A stretch of DNA of 5,550 bases, taken from positions 1 to 5,550 of the forward strand of contig JAABRJ010000135.1 of NCBI GenBank assembly GCA_011390985.1, given 5' to 3'. Source of the DNA: Desulfobacteraceae bacterium. GTDB taxonomy: Bacteria > Desulfobacterota > Desulfobacteria > Desulfobacterales > JAABRJ01. The notes under the pieces are model-generated. The model had not been told where the DNA came from and did not search any database. It was given only the letters and a program-made list of their open reading frames with translations. The position numbers and the translations under genes were made by a program. Position 1 is the stretch's first letter. Each line of letters starts with the position of its first letter. Shown here in pieces: positions 1 through 4,972 of the stretch.

Positions 1-351
1 AACTGATCTACGAGTTTTATTTACAATATCAGCGGTCTGCAGTAAAGAAAATCATTCCAGGTGCCGCAGGTTTCGGTCAGAATGATTGGGCTGCATTAAT
101 AAAATTGCGTTCTGAGGGTTGTTGGCTTTTTAATAGCGCAAATCGGATGGATTTAAAATGGATTAAGTTCCTTGAGGGTCGGATGCGCGCCAGTGCCGGC
201 GGCCGCGTTTTCCGGTTGGGTGCAGCGGGCCAAGTTTCTACGGTTACACTCTATTCTTGTGGTCCGGGCAGGCGGCGGGACAAACTGTTGGGGAGGGGTG
301 CTGCCGGACGAAAACCTGGCCGACGGGGAGGGGCCAATCGCCACCGTCAAG
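1..351. other. AT-rich left edge without a recognisable gene; unidentified open frame enters from outside
   Basis: No gene can be supported here. The + frame beginning at base 3 stays open from the window edge to a TGA ending at 497. Its first 60 or so codons read like protein (LIYEFYLQYQ at the edge, then GAAGFGQNDWAALIK). After about base 180 the same frame is Arg/Gly-rich and is simply the shadow of the kinase gene. This could be the 3' end of an upstream gene whose natural stop has been lost or lies past a frameshift, or it could be chance. I do not recognise the protein. By my count GC is about 40% over 1-180 and about 70% over 181-240, so the junction near 180 may be the edge of acquired or decayed DNA. 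Bases 181-351 show two G-rich runs (290-298 and 325-333) but no clear promoter. Confidence 0.3.
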
Positions 352-873
352 ATGATTCAGCGCATCGCTATCACCGGACCCGAGTGCAGCGGCAAAACCG
401 CGCTGGCAGAAGCGCTCGCAACGCATTTCGGCACGCTCTGGGTGCCGGAATACGCCCGGCAATATCTTGCAAAACTCGGTCGGCCCTACCGCTTTGAAGA
501 CATCGGCGCCATCGCTCGCGGACAGCTGCAAAGCGAAGCGCGCTGCGAGCCCGGGGCCAAGCGCTTCCTTTTCTGCGACACCGACCTGATCGTCGCCAAA
601 ATTTGGAGCGAGTTCAGGTTTCAGCGCTGCGACTCCTGGATCCTGGCGACCATCGACATTCACCGTTATGCGCTCTACCTCCTGACCGATATCGATCTGC
701 CCTGGGAAGACGACCCGCTGCGGGAGCACCGCGCTCACCGCCCAACCCTTTTCCATTTGTATTACCGTGAACTGGTCGCCCGCAGCTTGCCGTTTGAAGT
801 GCTTTCCGGCAGCCGCGACAACCGGTTGCGAAAGGCCGTGAGGGCCCTCGAGGCGCGTTTCGGTCCGCCCTGA
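352..873 (+). CDS. NadR/AAA_28-type P-loop kinase (probable nicotinamide riboside kinase-like ATPase)
   Basis: This is a 173-residue cytoplasmic P-loop nucleotide kinase resembling the C-terminal ribosylnicotinamide kinase domain of NadR (AAA_28 family). That domain phosphorylates nicotinamide riboside to NMN in NAD salvage. Visible motifs, in order: Walker A GPECSGKT (residues 9-16); the EYAR motif (33-36) typical of NadR kinases; FCDTDLIV (74-81), holding the DTD pair of this family; a TDIDLPWEDDPLREH stretch (112-126), which corresponds to the substrate/lid region. There is no N-terminal NMN adenylyltransferase or HTH domain, so this is the kinase alone. I chose ATG 352 because it sits just before the first beta strand, IAITG. 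An in-frame GTG at 298 follows a G-rich purine run and would add 18 residues of unlikely sequence. The gene stands alone, with no transporter such as PnuC in view. The family call is firm. The exact substrate is inferred, since many AAA_28 proteins are uncharacterised. Confidence 0.85.
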   Translation: MIQRIAITGPECSGKTALAEALATHFGTLWVPEYARQYLAKLGRPYRFEDIGAIARGQLQSEARCEPGAKRFLFCDTDLIVAKIWSEFRFQRCDSWILATIDIHRYALYLLTDIDLPWEDDPLREHRAHRPTLFHLYYRELVARSLPFEVLSGSRDNRLRKAVRALEARFGPP

Positions 874-904
874 GGCCGGCACCGGCTGCCGGTGGTCCCC
901 GGCC
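874..904 (+). terminator. Compound GC hairpin directly after the kinase stop codon
   Basis: GGCCGG (874-879) plus CACCGG (880-885) pair with CCGGTG (889-894) and CCGGCC (899-904) around a 3-base CTG loop, with a 4-base bulge (895-898). The structure begins at the base after the TGA. No U-tract follows, so it may terminate weakly, protect the mRNA 3' end, or do nothing. Confidence 0.4.
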
Positions 905-926
905 ACCAGGTCGTCGACAATCGATC

Positions 927-959
927 GCCTGCGGTTCGGTTTTTTTGCCCGCCGCAGGC
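927..959. repeat. Inverted repeat with T-tract in the loop
   Basis: GCCTGCGG (927-934) and CCGCAGGC (952-959) form a perfect 8-bp stem around a 17-base loop that contains seven T's (940-946). The T-run lies inside the loop, so this is not a standard intrinsic terminator. It lies between the kinase and the lipocalin, and could still act as a leader structure for the lipocalin transcript. Confidence 0.35.
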
Positions 960-1031
960 CAGGCCTGAACCCCGGGTCCCGCCCGTGCTTTCAGCCGTCG
1001 GCGACACCGGGGCCGAGGAGAGGATCCCAAA

Positions 1032-1547
1032 ATGCAAAGAATTGTGACGATCGTCGCGCTTCTGCTGGCGGGGTGCACCGCTGCCCCGCCCGGCATCACA
1101 CCCGTGGGCGGTTTTCAAATCGAACGCTATCTGGGCAGATGGTATGAAATCGCGCGGCTCGACCATTCCTTCGAACGCGGCCTGACCCGCGTCAGCGCGA
1201 CTTACAGCCTGCGGGCGGATGGCGGGGTTGAGGTCGTCAATCAGGGCTATTCCCCGCAAGCGAAGCGCTGGAAAAAAGCGGTCGGCAAAGCCTACTTCGC
1301 CCAAGCGCCGGATCAGGGGCACTTGAAGGTCTCCTTTTTTGGCCCCTTCTACGGCGCCTATGTCGTGTTTGCCCTGGACCACGAAAATTACCGCTACGCG
1401 CTGGTCTCAGGACCGGATAGGTCCTACTTGTGGCTGCTGGCCAGAACCCCGGACTTGGACCCCGCCATCCGGGCCGAGCTTATCGCCAAGGCCGCGGCAT
1501 TGGGGTTTGACACCACGCGTTTGATCTTTGTCGATCACCCGCTTTGA
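1032..1547 (+). CDS. blc: Lipocalin family outer-membrane lipoprotein (Blc-like)
   Basis: This is a 171-residue bacterial lipocalin, a lipid-binding beta-barrel lipoprotein of the Blc type, thought to bind or transport phospholipid-derived lipids at the outer membrane under envelope stress. The N-terminus is a lipoprotein signal with lipobox LLAGC and lipidated Cys15. The residue after it is Thr rather than Asp, which fits outer-membrane sorting. The lipocalin signature GRWYEIAR (35-42), with the invariant G-x-W, follows. Later segments match the family: the strand ending in a PFYGAY-type motif, then YRYALVSGPDRSYLWLLAR, and the closing IFVDH. The length is normal. ATG 1032 is preceded by GAGGAGAGG (1015-1023) at 8 bases spacing, a strong ribosome binding site. 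The next gene starts 21 bases after the stop, so the two are probably cotranscribed. The cargo lipid cannot be read from the sequence. Confidence 0.92.
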   Translation: MQRIVTIVALLLAGCTAAPPGITPVGGFQIERYLGRWYEIARLDHSFERGLTRVSATYSLRADGGVEVVNQGYSPQAKRWKKAVGKAYFAQAPDQGHLKVSFFGPFYGAYVVFALDHENYRYALVSGPDRSYLWLLARTPDLDPAIRAELIAKAAALGFDTTRLIFVDHPL

Positions 1548-1568
1548 CCGTTTACAAGCCCATCGCGC

Positions 1569-2687
1569 GTGAAGCGAAAATTAAAATTTCTGTTTCTTGA
1601 ATCATTTTTTGGCGGCTCCCACCGGGCGTTTGCAACCGGTCTGGCCGCCCATTCGCGGCACCGCATCGACCTTCTGACGCTGCCCGCGCGATCCTGGCGC
1701 TGGCGCATCCGGGGGGCTGCGTTGTATTTCGTGCGCGCGGTTTCCGACCTTGCAAGCTACGACGGTCTGATCGTCGGCGGCTTGATGAGCCTGGCGGATT
1801 TCAAGGCCCTCGCGGCCGGCGCCTGCCCGCCGGCCCTGGCCTATTTCCACGAAAACCAGCTCACCTATCCCCTCGGCCCCGGTGGGCACTTCGACTACCA
1901 GTTCGGCCACACGGATATCACCACCGCCCTGGCGGCGGAGCGGCTGCTCTTCAATTCCCGCATCCACCGGGCGGCCTTTTGGGGCAGCCTGCCGGGGTTT
2001 TTGGCGCGAATGCCGGAATACCCGCCCCGCTGGATTGTGGCCGAGCTCGAGGCCAAGGCCGATGTGCTCTACCCCGGCTGTGATTTGCCGGCGTACGCCG
2101 AGCCCCTTTCGGCGCCGGTCGCAAATTGCCCGCCGTTGATTATCTGGAATCACCGCTGGGATTACGACAAAAACCCGGGGCCCTTTTTCGCGGCCCTGGA
2201 CAGTGTGCTGGCACATGGCGCCGAGTTCCGTCTGGCGCTTCTGGGCGAAAGCGCCCACCCGTTGCCCGGCCCCTTCATGCGTGCCACGCAGCGCTACGGG
2301 GCGCGCATCGTGCACCACGGGTATGCGGCGTCGCGGGCCGAATATCTCGCCTGGCTGAAGCAGGGGGCGGTCGTCGTCAGCACCGCCCGCCAGGAAAACT
2401 TCGGCGTCGCGGTGGTCGAGGCCATCCGCTGCGGGTGCCTCCCGCTGCTGCCGGCTCGGCTTTCCTACCCCGAGATTATCCCGGACGAATTTCACGACGC
2501 GGTCCTCTACCGCAGCGACGAAGAACTGAACGCCATGCTCCTGCGACGTCTTGCGGATTATCCGCGGCAGCAGGGGCTGCGCGGCCGCCTCGCGGCCGCC
2601 ATGGGCCGCTTTTGCTGGGCGCAGCTGATCGACCGCTACGACGCGGAACTCGAACGGCTGGCCGGCTGGCCCCGCGGACGGCGGTAA
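1569..2687 (+). CDS. DUF3524 glycosyltransferase, tRNA-queuosine alpha-mannosyltransferase-like (QTMAN/GTDC1 homologue)
   Basis: This 372-residue GT4-like glycosyltransferase has the layout of the animal enzyme GTDC1/QTMAN, which transfers mannose from GDP-mannose to queuosine at the anticodon of tRNA-Asp. The N-terminal half is DUF3524: FGGSH (14-18), LPARSWRWR (38-46), then YFHENQLTYP (92-101), a hallmark of the family, and FDYQFG (108-113). The C-terminal half is the donor-binding Rossmann domain: WNHRWDYDKNP (193-203), LGESAHPLP (225-233), then a GT4 E-x7-E pair at E276 and E284 within ENFGVAVVE, followed by CGCLPLLP (288-295) and SYPEIIP. There is no signal peptide or membrane segment, so it should act in the cytoplasm. 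The start is GTG 1569. It is the only start codon between the upstream in-frame stop and the conserved N-terminus, and it lacks a visible Shine-Dalgarno, so translation may depend on coupling to the lipocalin 21 bases upstream. tRNA-Q as the bacterial substrate is inferred from homology. Confidence 0.88.
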   Translation: MKRKLKFLFLESFFGGSHRAFATGLAAHSRHRIDLLTLPARSWRWRIRGAALYFVRAVSDLASYDGLIVGGLMSLADFKALAAGACPPALAYFHENQLTYPLGPGGHFDYQFGHTDITTALAAERLLFNSRIHRAAFWGSLPGFLARMPEYPPRWIVAELEAKADVLYPGCDLPAYAEPLSAPVANCPPLIIWNHRWDYDKNPGPFFAALDSVLAHGAEFRLALLGESAHPLPGPFMRATQRYGARIVHHGYAASRAEYLAWLKQGAVVVSTARQENFGVAVVEAIRCGCLPLLPARLSYPEIIPDEFHDAVLYRSDEELNAMLLRRLADYPRQQGLRGRLAAAMGRFCWAQLIDRYDAELERLAGWPRGRR

Positions 2688-2691
2688 AACC

Positions 2692-2728
2692 GGGCGGGTG
2701 CGGTCGACCGCAGCTTTGCATCCCGCCC
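2692..2728 (+). repeat. Nested inverted repeat after the glycosyltransferase gene
   Basis: GGGCGGG (2692-2698) pairs with CCCGCCC (2722-2728) and encloses the perfect 14-base palindrome TGCGGTCGACCGCA (2699-2712). It starts five bases after the stop codon, so it may be a transcript-end structure. No T-run follows, so it does not qualify as a classical intrinsic terminator. Confidence 0.4.
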
Positions 2729-2845
2729 CGAGCAGCTTGCCGACACCCACCGCCGCAAAGCACGCGGCCTTTAAGCGTCTTGGCGGCGAACCGGGCGTTT
2801 GCGCGGTTTTGACCCGTTTATTTCGTTTCCGATCCCAAAAAAACT

Positions 2846-2875
2846 TTGACCGACCCCCCTTTATTCCTTTAAGAT
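2846..2875 (+). promoter_or_regulatory. Candidate sigma70 promoter for the 3050-3370 gene
   Basis: TTGACC (2846-2851) and TAAGAT (2870-2875) are separated by 18 bases, matching 5 of 6 and 4 of 6 consensus positions. They lie in a locally AT-rich patch of an otherwise GC-rich region. Transcription would begin near 2882 and leave a leader of about 168 bases before the 106-residue gene. This is motif evidence only. Confidence 0.35.
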
Positions 2876-2894
2876 CGATTTTCAGGAGCGCTTT

Positions 2895-3053
2895 TTGACT
2901 TCTATGCGGCCGGTTTCCTGGCGAAGATGCGGCCTGCGCCCGCGGCTGAAAGCGGTGCCGGCCGGTCTGCTGCCGAAACCTGCGAGGGGGAGCCGGCCGG
3001 CTGCCCGAGACGCCTGCGACCATCGGCATCCGCTGCCGGAGGAGGAGCCATGA
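2895..3053 (+). CDS. Possible small Arg/Pro-rich ORF, ATGA-overlapping the next gene
   Basis: A 52-codon frame starts at TTG 2895, six bases after an AGGAG (2884-2888), with an in-frame ATG at 2904. Its TGA (3051-3053) overlaps the ATG of the next gene in an ATGA arrangement, which is typical of translational coupling. The predicted peptide is Arg- and Pro-rich and ends in LPEEEP, with no recognisable domain. The product looks more like random GC-rich translation than a folded protein. The overlap and Shine-Dalgarno are its only support, and it could equally be a leader peptide or chance. Confidence 0.2.
   Translation: MTSMRPVSWRRCGLRPRLKAVPAGLLPKPARGSRPAARDACDHRHPLPEEEP
3038..3047 (+). promoter_or_regulatory. 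Ribosome binding site fixing the start at 3050
   Basis: GGAGGAGGAG (3038-3047) lies immediately upstream of ATG 3050, with a core AGGAGG about 4-7 bases from it. This favours the 106-residue product over a longer product from the in-frame ATG at 2927, whose extra 41 residues are low-complexity. Confidence 0.65.
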
Positions 3054-3370
3054 AGCCCGAAGTAGTCCGCGTCGCCAAAAAGCATCGCCCGCTCAGCCCT
3101 GAAACCGTCATGGCAGAACTCCACAAGGAGTTCCCGGAGTTCGAAATTCTGCCGCTGGACCCCAAGGCCGGCAGCTTTCGCGTAAAGCAGTCCCCCTTTG
3201 CAGGCGCCCGGGTGGGGCTGGTGGATCATCACATTGAAATCAAGGGGGAGGTGCCGGGGGCGCTGGCGCGGGTGCTCAACTTCGCTTCCGTGGGCACCCT
3301 TTCGGCGGCCACGCTGCCCCGGCTGGTGCCGCCGCTCAAGCGCTTCCTGCGGGCCCGTTTCGCCTCCTGA
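3050..3370 (+). CDS. Small conserved-looking protein of unknown function (106 aa)
   Basis: I do not recognise this protein. It is 106 residues, basic and soluble, with no signal peptide or membrane segment. A short N-terminal part is followed by a probable helix (SPETVMAELHKEF, 16-28). The middle then looks like beta strands: FEILPLD (31-37), SFRVKQS (42-48), ARVGLVDHHIEIKGE (53-67). The protein ends in a basic helical tail (PRLVPPLKRFLRARF, 90-104). The strand-strand-helix order is loosely reminiscent of small polyhydroxyalkanoate-system proteins (PF09650), but I see no decisive motif and do not assign that. A strong ribosome binding site supports translation. The distance to ilvN downstream is 166 bases, so cotranscription is possible but unproven. 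Confidence 0.7.
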   Translation: MKPEVVRVAKKHRPLSPETVMAELHKEFPEFEILPLDPKAGSFRVKQSPFAGARVGLVDHHIEIKGEVPGALARVLNFASVGTLSAATLPRLVPPLKRFLRARFAS

Positions 3371-3463
3371 GCGCAGAACCGCCGCAGCGCCCGCTGGCTG
3401 GGGGAACGCAGCCCGGGTTTGCCGCTGCCGCGCTAATCCGGAAGAAAACAACGATTTTGCCAC

Positions 3464-3487
3464 GGCCGGCGGGTCAATCGGCCGGCC
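3464..3487. repeat. GC inverted repeat upstream of ilvN
   Basis: GGCCGGC (3464-3470) and GCCGGCC (3481-3487) form a 7-bp all-GC stem with a 10-base loop, about 50 bases before the ilvN start. No peptide rich in Ile, Val or Leu codons precedes it, so there is no sign of a classical ilv attenuator. It may be an end structure for the upstream transcript. Confidence 0.3.
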
Positions 3488-3536
3488 CTGGCCGCAGCGG
3501 ATGCCCTCCTCAAGCGGCGATGCGAGACCGATATCC

Positions 3537-4025
3537 ATGAACGCAGAACACCACACGATCACCATGCTGGTTGAAAACGAACCCGGCGTCACCGCGCGGG
3601 TGACCGGGCTGTTCGCCGGCCGCGGCTTCAATATCGAAACCATCTGCGGCGCACCCACCGCCAACCCCCAGTTGTCGCGGATCACCATCACGACCCTGGC
3701 TTCCCCCGAACAGCTGGAATTTATCCTCAAGCAGCTGCGTCGGCTGATCAACGTCATCAAGGTGCGCGTCATGACCGGGGAGGACGCCGTGCGGCGGGAG
3801 ATGGCCCTGATCTGCGTCCGCGCCGAACCCCAAAACCGTCCGGAAATCCGCAGCATCGTCGAGACTTTCCGGGGCCGGATCGTCGATACCGGCACCACCC
3901 ACTACATCGTCGAAGTGGCCGGCCGGCAGAATAAGATCGAAGCCTTGATTCGACTGCTGGAGCCGATGGGAATCCAGAAGGTCACCCGCTCCGGGATCCT
4001 GGCGCTCTACCGTGAGCCGGGGTGA
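3537..4025 (+). CDS. ilvN: Acetolactate synthase small (regulatory) subunit
   Basis: This 162-residue protein is the regulatory subunit of acetohydroxyacid synthase. It activates the catalytic subunit (IlvB) and confers valine feedback inhibition in the first common step of valine, leucine and isoleucine synthesis. The N-terminal ACT domain (about 5-78) has the family signature ENEPGV, followed by RVTGLFAGRGFNIE (13-34). Gly17 and Asn32 correspond to the Gly14 and Asn29 effector-site positions of E. coli IlvH, so feedback sensitivity is probably kept. The C-terminal ALS_ss domain (about 85-158) includes a REMALICV strand, FRGRIVDTG (111-119) and VTRSGILAL (149-157). The length matches IlvH (163 residues). 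ATG 3537 gives that length. An in-frame ATG at 3501 would add 12 residues, and neither start has a strong Shine-Dalgarno. No ilvB lies upstream and no ilvC downstream in this window, so the catalytic partner must be encoded elsewhere. Confidence 0.95.
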   Translation: MNAEHHTITMLVENEPGVTARVTGLFAGRGFNIETICGAPTANPQLSRITITTLASPEQLEFILKQLRRLINVIKVRVMTGEDAVRREMALICVRAEPQNRPEIRSIVETFRGRIVDTGTTHYIVEVAGRQNKIEALIRLLEPMGIQKVTRSGILALYREPG

Positions 4026-4066
4026 CACCGGCAGCCGGGAATCGCGCAATGGGGATGCCGCCCTCC

Positions 4067-4113
4067 CAAAAAAACGACGATTTTGAAATATCACGGCATT
4101 TCAAAATCGTCGT
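4067..4113 (-). terminator. Intrinsic terminator for the minus-strand lipoprotein gene
   Basis: A perfect 16-bp stem, ACGACGATTTTGAAAT (4074-4089) with ATTTCAAAATCGTCGT (4098-4113), closes an 8-base loop. On the minus strand it is followed by seven U's (complement of A 4068-4074, the first of them overlapping the stem end). It lies 43 bases after the lipoprotein stop. Read on the + strand from ilvN, the same hairpin has A's before it and no U-run after it, so it would be at best a weak terminator for ilvN. Confidence 0.85.
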
Positions 4114-4156
4114 AAGCAAACAATCAGCGGGGAAGTAAACCGAAATGGCTGATGGC

Positions 4157-4729
4157 CTACTCGAACGCCTTACCCAACTCAGTCATGGACTCTTCCATAC
4201 CGGGTTTAAGATCCTCCCAGGCGCTTCCACTCGCTGCGCCGAACTCCTCCATCTTGACAACTGATGCCTCGAACTTCTCACGCAAGGCTATGATTTGCTT
4301 TTCAAGACTTTCTTTGGCTTCTCCGGTCAACATGGATGCCTTTGACTCCATTTGATTCAGCATCTCCTCATAAGTATCGAGTTTGGATGCCACTTCCTCC
4401 AAATAGGCGGCTTTCAGCTCATCAGCCTCAGCCGCTGCGGTATCAGCCGCTTCTTCGGCTTCCTCAGCCGCTTCTTCGGTTGCTTCCTTAGATACTTCAG
4501 CCGCTTCTTCGGTCGCTTCCTTGGCCTCCTCAGCCGCTTCTTCGGTCGCCTCCTTGGCTACTTCAGCCGCCTCTTTGGTCGCTTCCTTGGCTTCCTCAGC
4601 CGCTTCCTTGACGTCTTCTTTGGTTACCGGAGCGGCCGCTTTCTCACCTTCCTCCTTGCCGCCGCAGGCCGCCAGCAAAAACGCGGCCAACAAACACACC
4701 AGTATAACTGCCCATCGATTGCTTTTCAT
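4157..4729 (-). CDS. Repeat-rich helical lipoprotein with Sll1863-like C-terminal region
   Basis: This is a 190-residue predicted lipoprotein. The signal peptide has a basic start (KSNR), a hydrophobic core and lipobox LAAC with lipidated Cys22. Gly follows, so outer-membrane anchoring on the periplasmic side is likely. Residues 42-96 are five tandem 11-residue repeats of the form EAAEEAKEATK, alternating EEAK with EVAK or EVSK, which gives a 22-residue super-period. Eleven-residue periodicity is typical of long amphipathic helices, as in LEA proteins and apolipoproteins. Residues about 105-190 are a further Glu/Lys-rich helical segment ending in SAWEDLKPGMEESMTELGKAF, a pattern I associate with Sll1863-type stress-response proteins. 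The whole protein is strongly acidic and should be almost fully helical. Function is unknown; an envelope stress or spacer role is inferred. The second of two adjacent ATGs (4729) is preferred on ribosome binding site spacing. The gene is monocistronic, convergent with ilvN and divergent from the phosphatase. Confidence 0.85.
   Translation of the reverse strand: MKSNRWAVILVCLLAAFLLAACGGKEEGEKAAAPVTKEDVKEAAEEAKEATKEAAEVAKEATEEAAEEAKEATEEAAEVSKEATEEAAEEAEEAADTAAAEADELKAAYLEEVASKLDTYEEMLNQMESKASMLTGEAKESLEKQIIALREKFEASVVKMEEFGAASGSAWEDLKPGMEESMTELGKAFE
4442..4606 (-). repeat. Five 33-base tandem repeats inside the lipoprotein gene
   Basis: Five 33-base units encode the 11-residue repeats. On the + strand each unit carries a CAGCCGC-type block and a CTTCTTCGGT- or CTTTGGT-type block at constant spacing. 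Units differ mainly at synonymous positions plus the E/V and K/E changes, so they are old enough to have diverged. Copy number could vary between strains by slippage or recombination. Confidence 0.8.
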
Positions 4730-4734
4730 CATAT

Positions 4735-4740
4735 CCTCCT
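4735..4740 (-). promoter_or_regulatory. Ribosome binding site deciding between two adjacent ATGs
   Basis: On the minus strand AGGAGG (4740 to 4735) is followed by ATATGATG. The first ATG (4732) is only 2 bases from the core, and the second (4729) is 5 bases away. The second is therefore the more likely start. The difference is a single extra Met. Confidence 0.7.
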
Positions 4741-4915
4741 GTGATTGAGTTAAATGGATCTATTCAGTAGGGACAAACGAATCGTCTGCTCTGCCATCAA
4801 GGAGCCCCTGCCCTAAGGCCCACCGCAACGATCAGACCGCCGCAGCGCGCAGCGGCGTGCGACGACCTGCCGGCTTCCAGGGGAGGCTGCTTTTGATCCG
4901 CGTTCCGGTCAGTTC

Positions 4916-4939
4916 AGCAGGCACCTGCTTTCAATTGAA
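4916..4939. promoter_or_regulatory. Two adjacent palindromes at the predicted transcription start
   Basis: AGCAGGCACCTGCT (4916-4929) has perfect 6-base arms around CA. TTCAATTGAA (4930-4939) is a perfect 10-base palindrome and abuts it. Both sit at or just downstream of the predicted start of the minus-strand promoter, where a repressor could bind. The operator role is inferred from position and symmetry only. Confidence 0.3.
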
Positions 4940-4943
4940 CCTA

Positions 4944-4972
4944 ATTATGTCAAAAAGGCGATAGCCTGTCAA
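4944..4972 (-). promoter_or_regulatory. Near-consensus sigma70 promoter of the lipoprotein gene
   Basis: On the minus strand a perfect -35 TTGACA (4972-4967) is followed after exactly 17 bases by CATAAT (4949-4944), which matches 5 of 6 bases of the -10 consensus. Transcription would start near 4937 and give a 5' leader of roughly 205 bases before the lipoprotein ATG. The -35 hexamer sequence recurs at 4953-4948, overlapping the -10, so TTGACA is directly repeated 19 bases apart. Confidence 0.6.

Larger units (their letters stand above)
2688..3049 (+). other. Spacer without a confident gene
   Basis: These 362 bases separate the glycosyltransferase from the small unknown gene. They hold a nested inverted repeat just after the glycosyltransferase stop, a candidate sigma70 promoter near 2846-2875, and a short doubtful ORF (2895-3053) that overlaps the next start. 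Other open frames here, including the in-frame upstream extension of the 106-residue protein from ATG 2927, give low-complexity Ala/Gly/Pro/Arg sequence and look non-coding. Confidence 0.6.

Noticed and set aside
244..906. Long minus-strand open frame opposite the kinase gene
   Set aside because: It is the antisense of a gene with clear Walker A and NadR motifs. The product is compositionally odd and has no ribosome binding site; such frames are common in GC-rich DNA.
1602..3029. 475-codon minus-strand open frame opposite the glycosyltransferase
   Set aside because: It spans a real gene and a spacer, reads as Arg/Gly/Pro-rich low-complexity sequence, and has no recognisable domain.
3371..3536. 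ilv attenuator leader before ilvN
   Set aside because: There is no short peptide rich in Ile, Val or Leu codons and no terminator with a U-tract; only a 7-bp GC stem is present.
2882..3898. 338-codon minus-strand open frame opposite the 106-residue gene and ilvN
   Set aside because: It covers two genes with good translation or family evidence on the other strand and looks like a GC-driven shadow.
4442..4606. Tandem repeats considered as a CRISPR array
   Set aside because: The 33-base units are contiguous with no unique spacers, keep the reading frame, and encode an amphipathic helix.
4352..4748. Plus-strand open frames with Phe/Arg/Leu- or Ala/Ser-rich repeats
   Set aside because: They are antisense readings of the 33-base tandem repeats in the lipoprotein gene; the minus strand has the lipobox, ribosome binding site, promoter and terminator.
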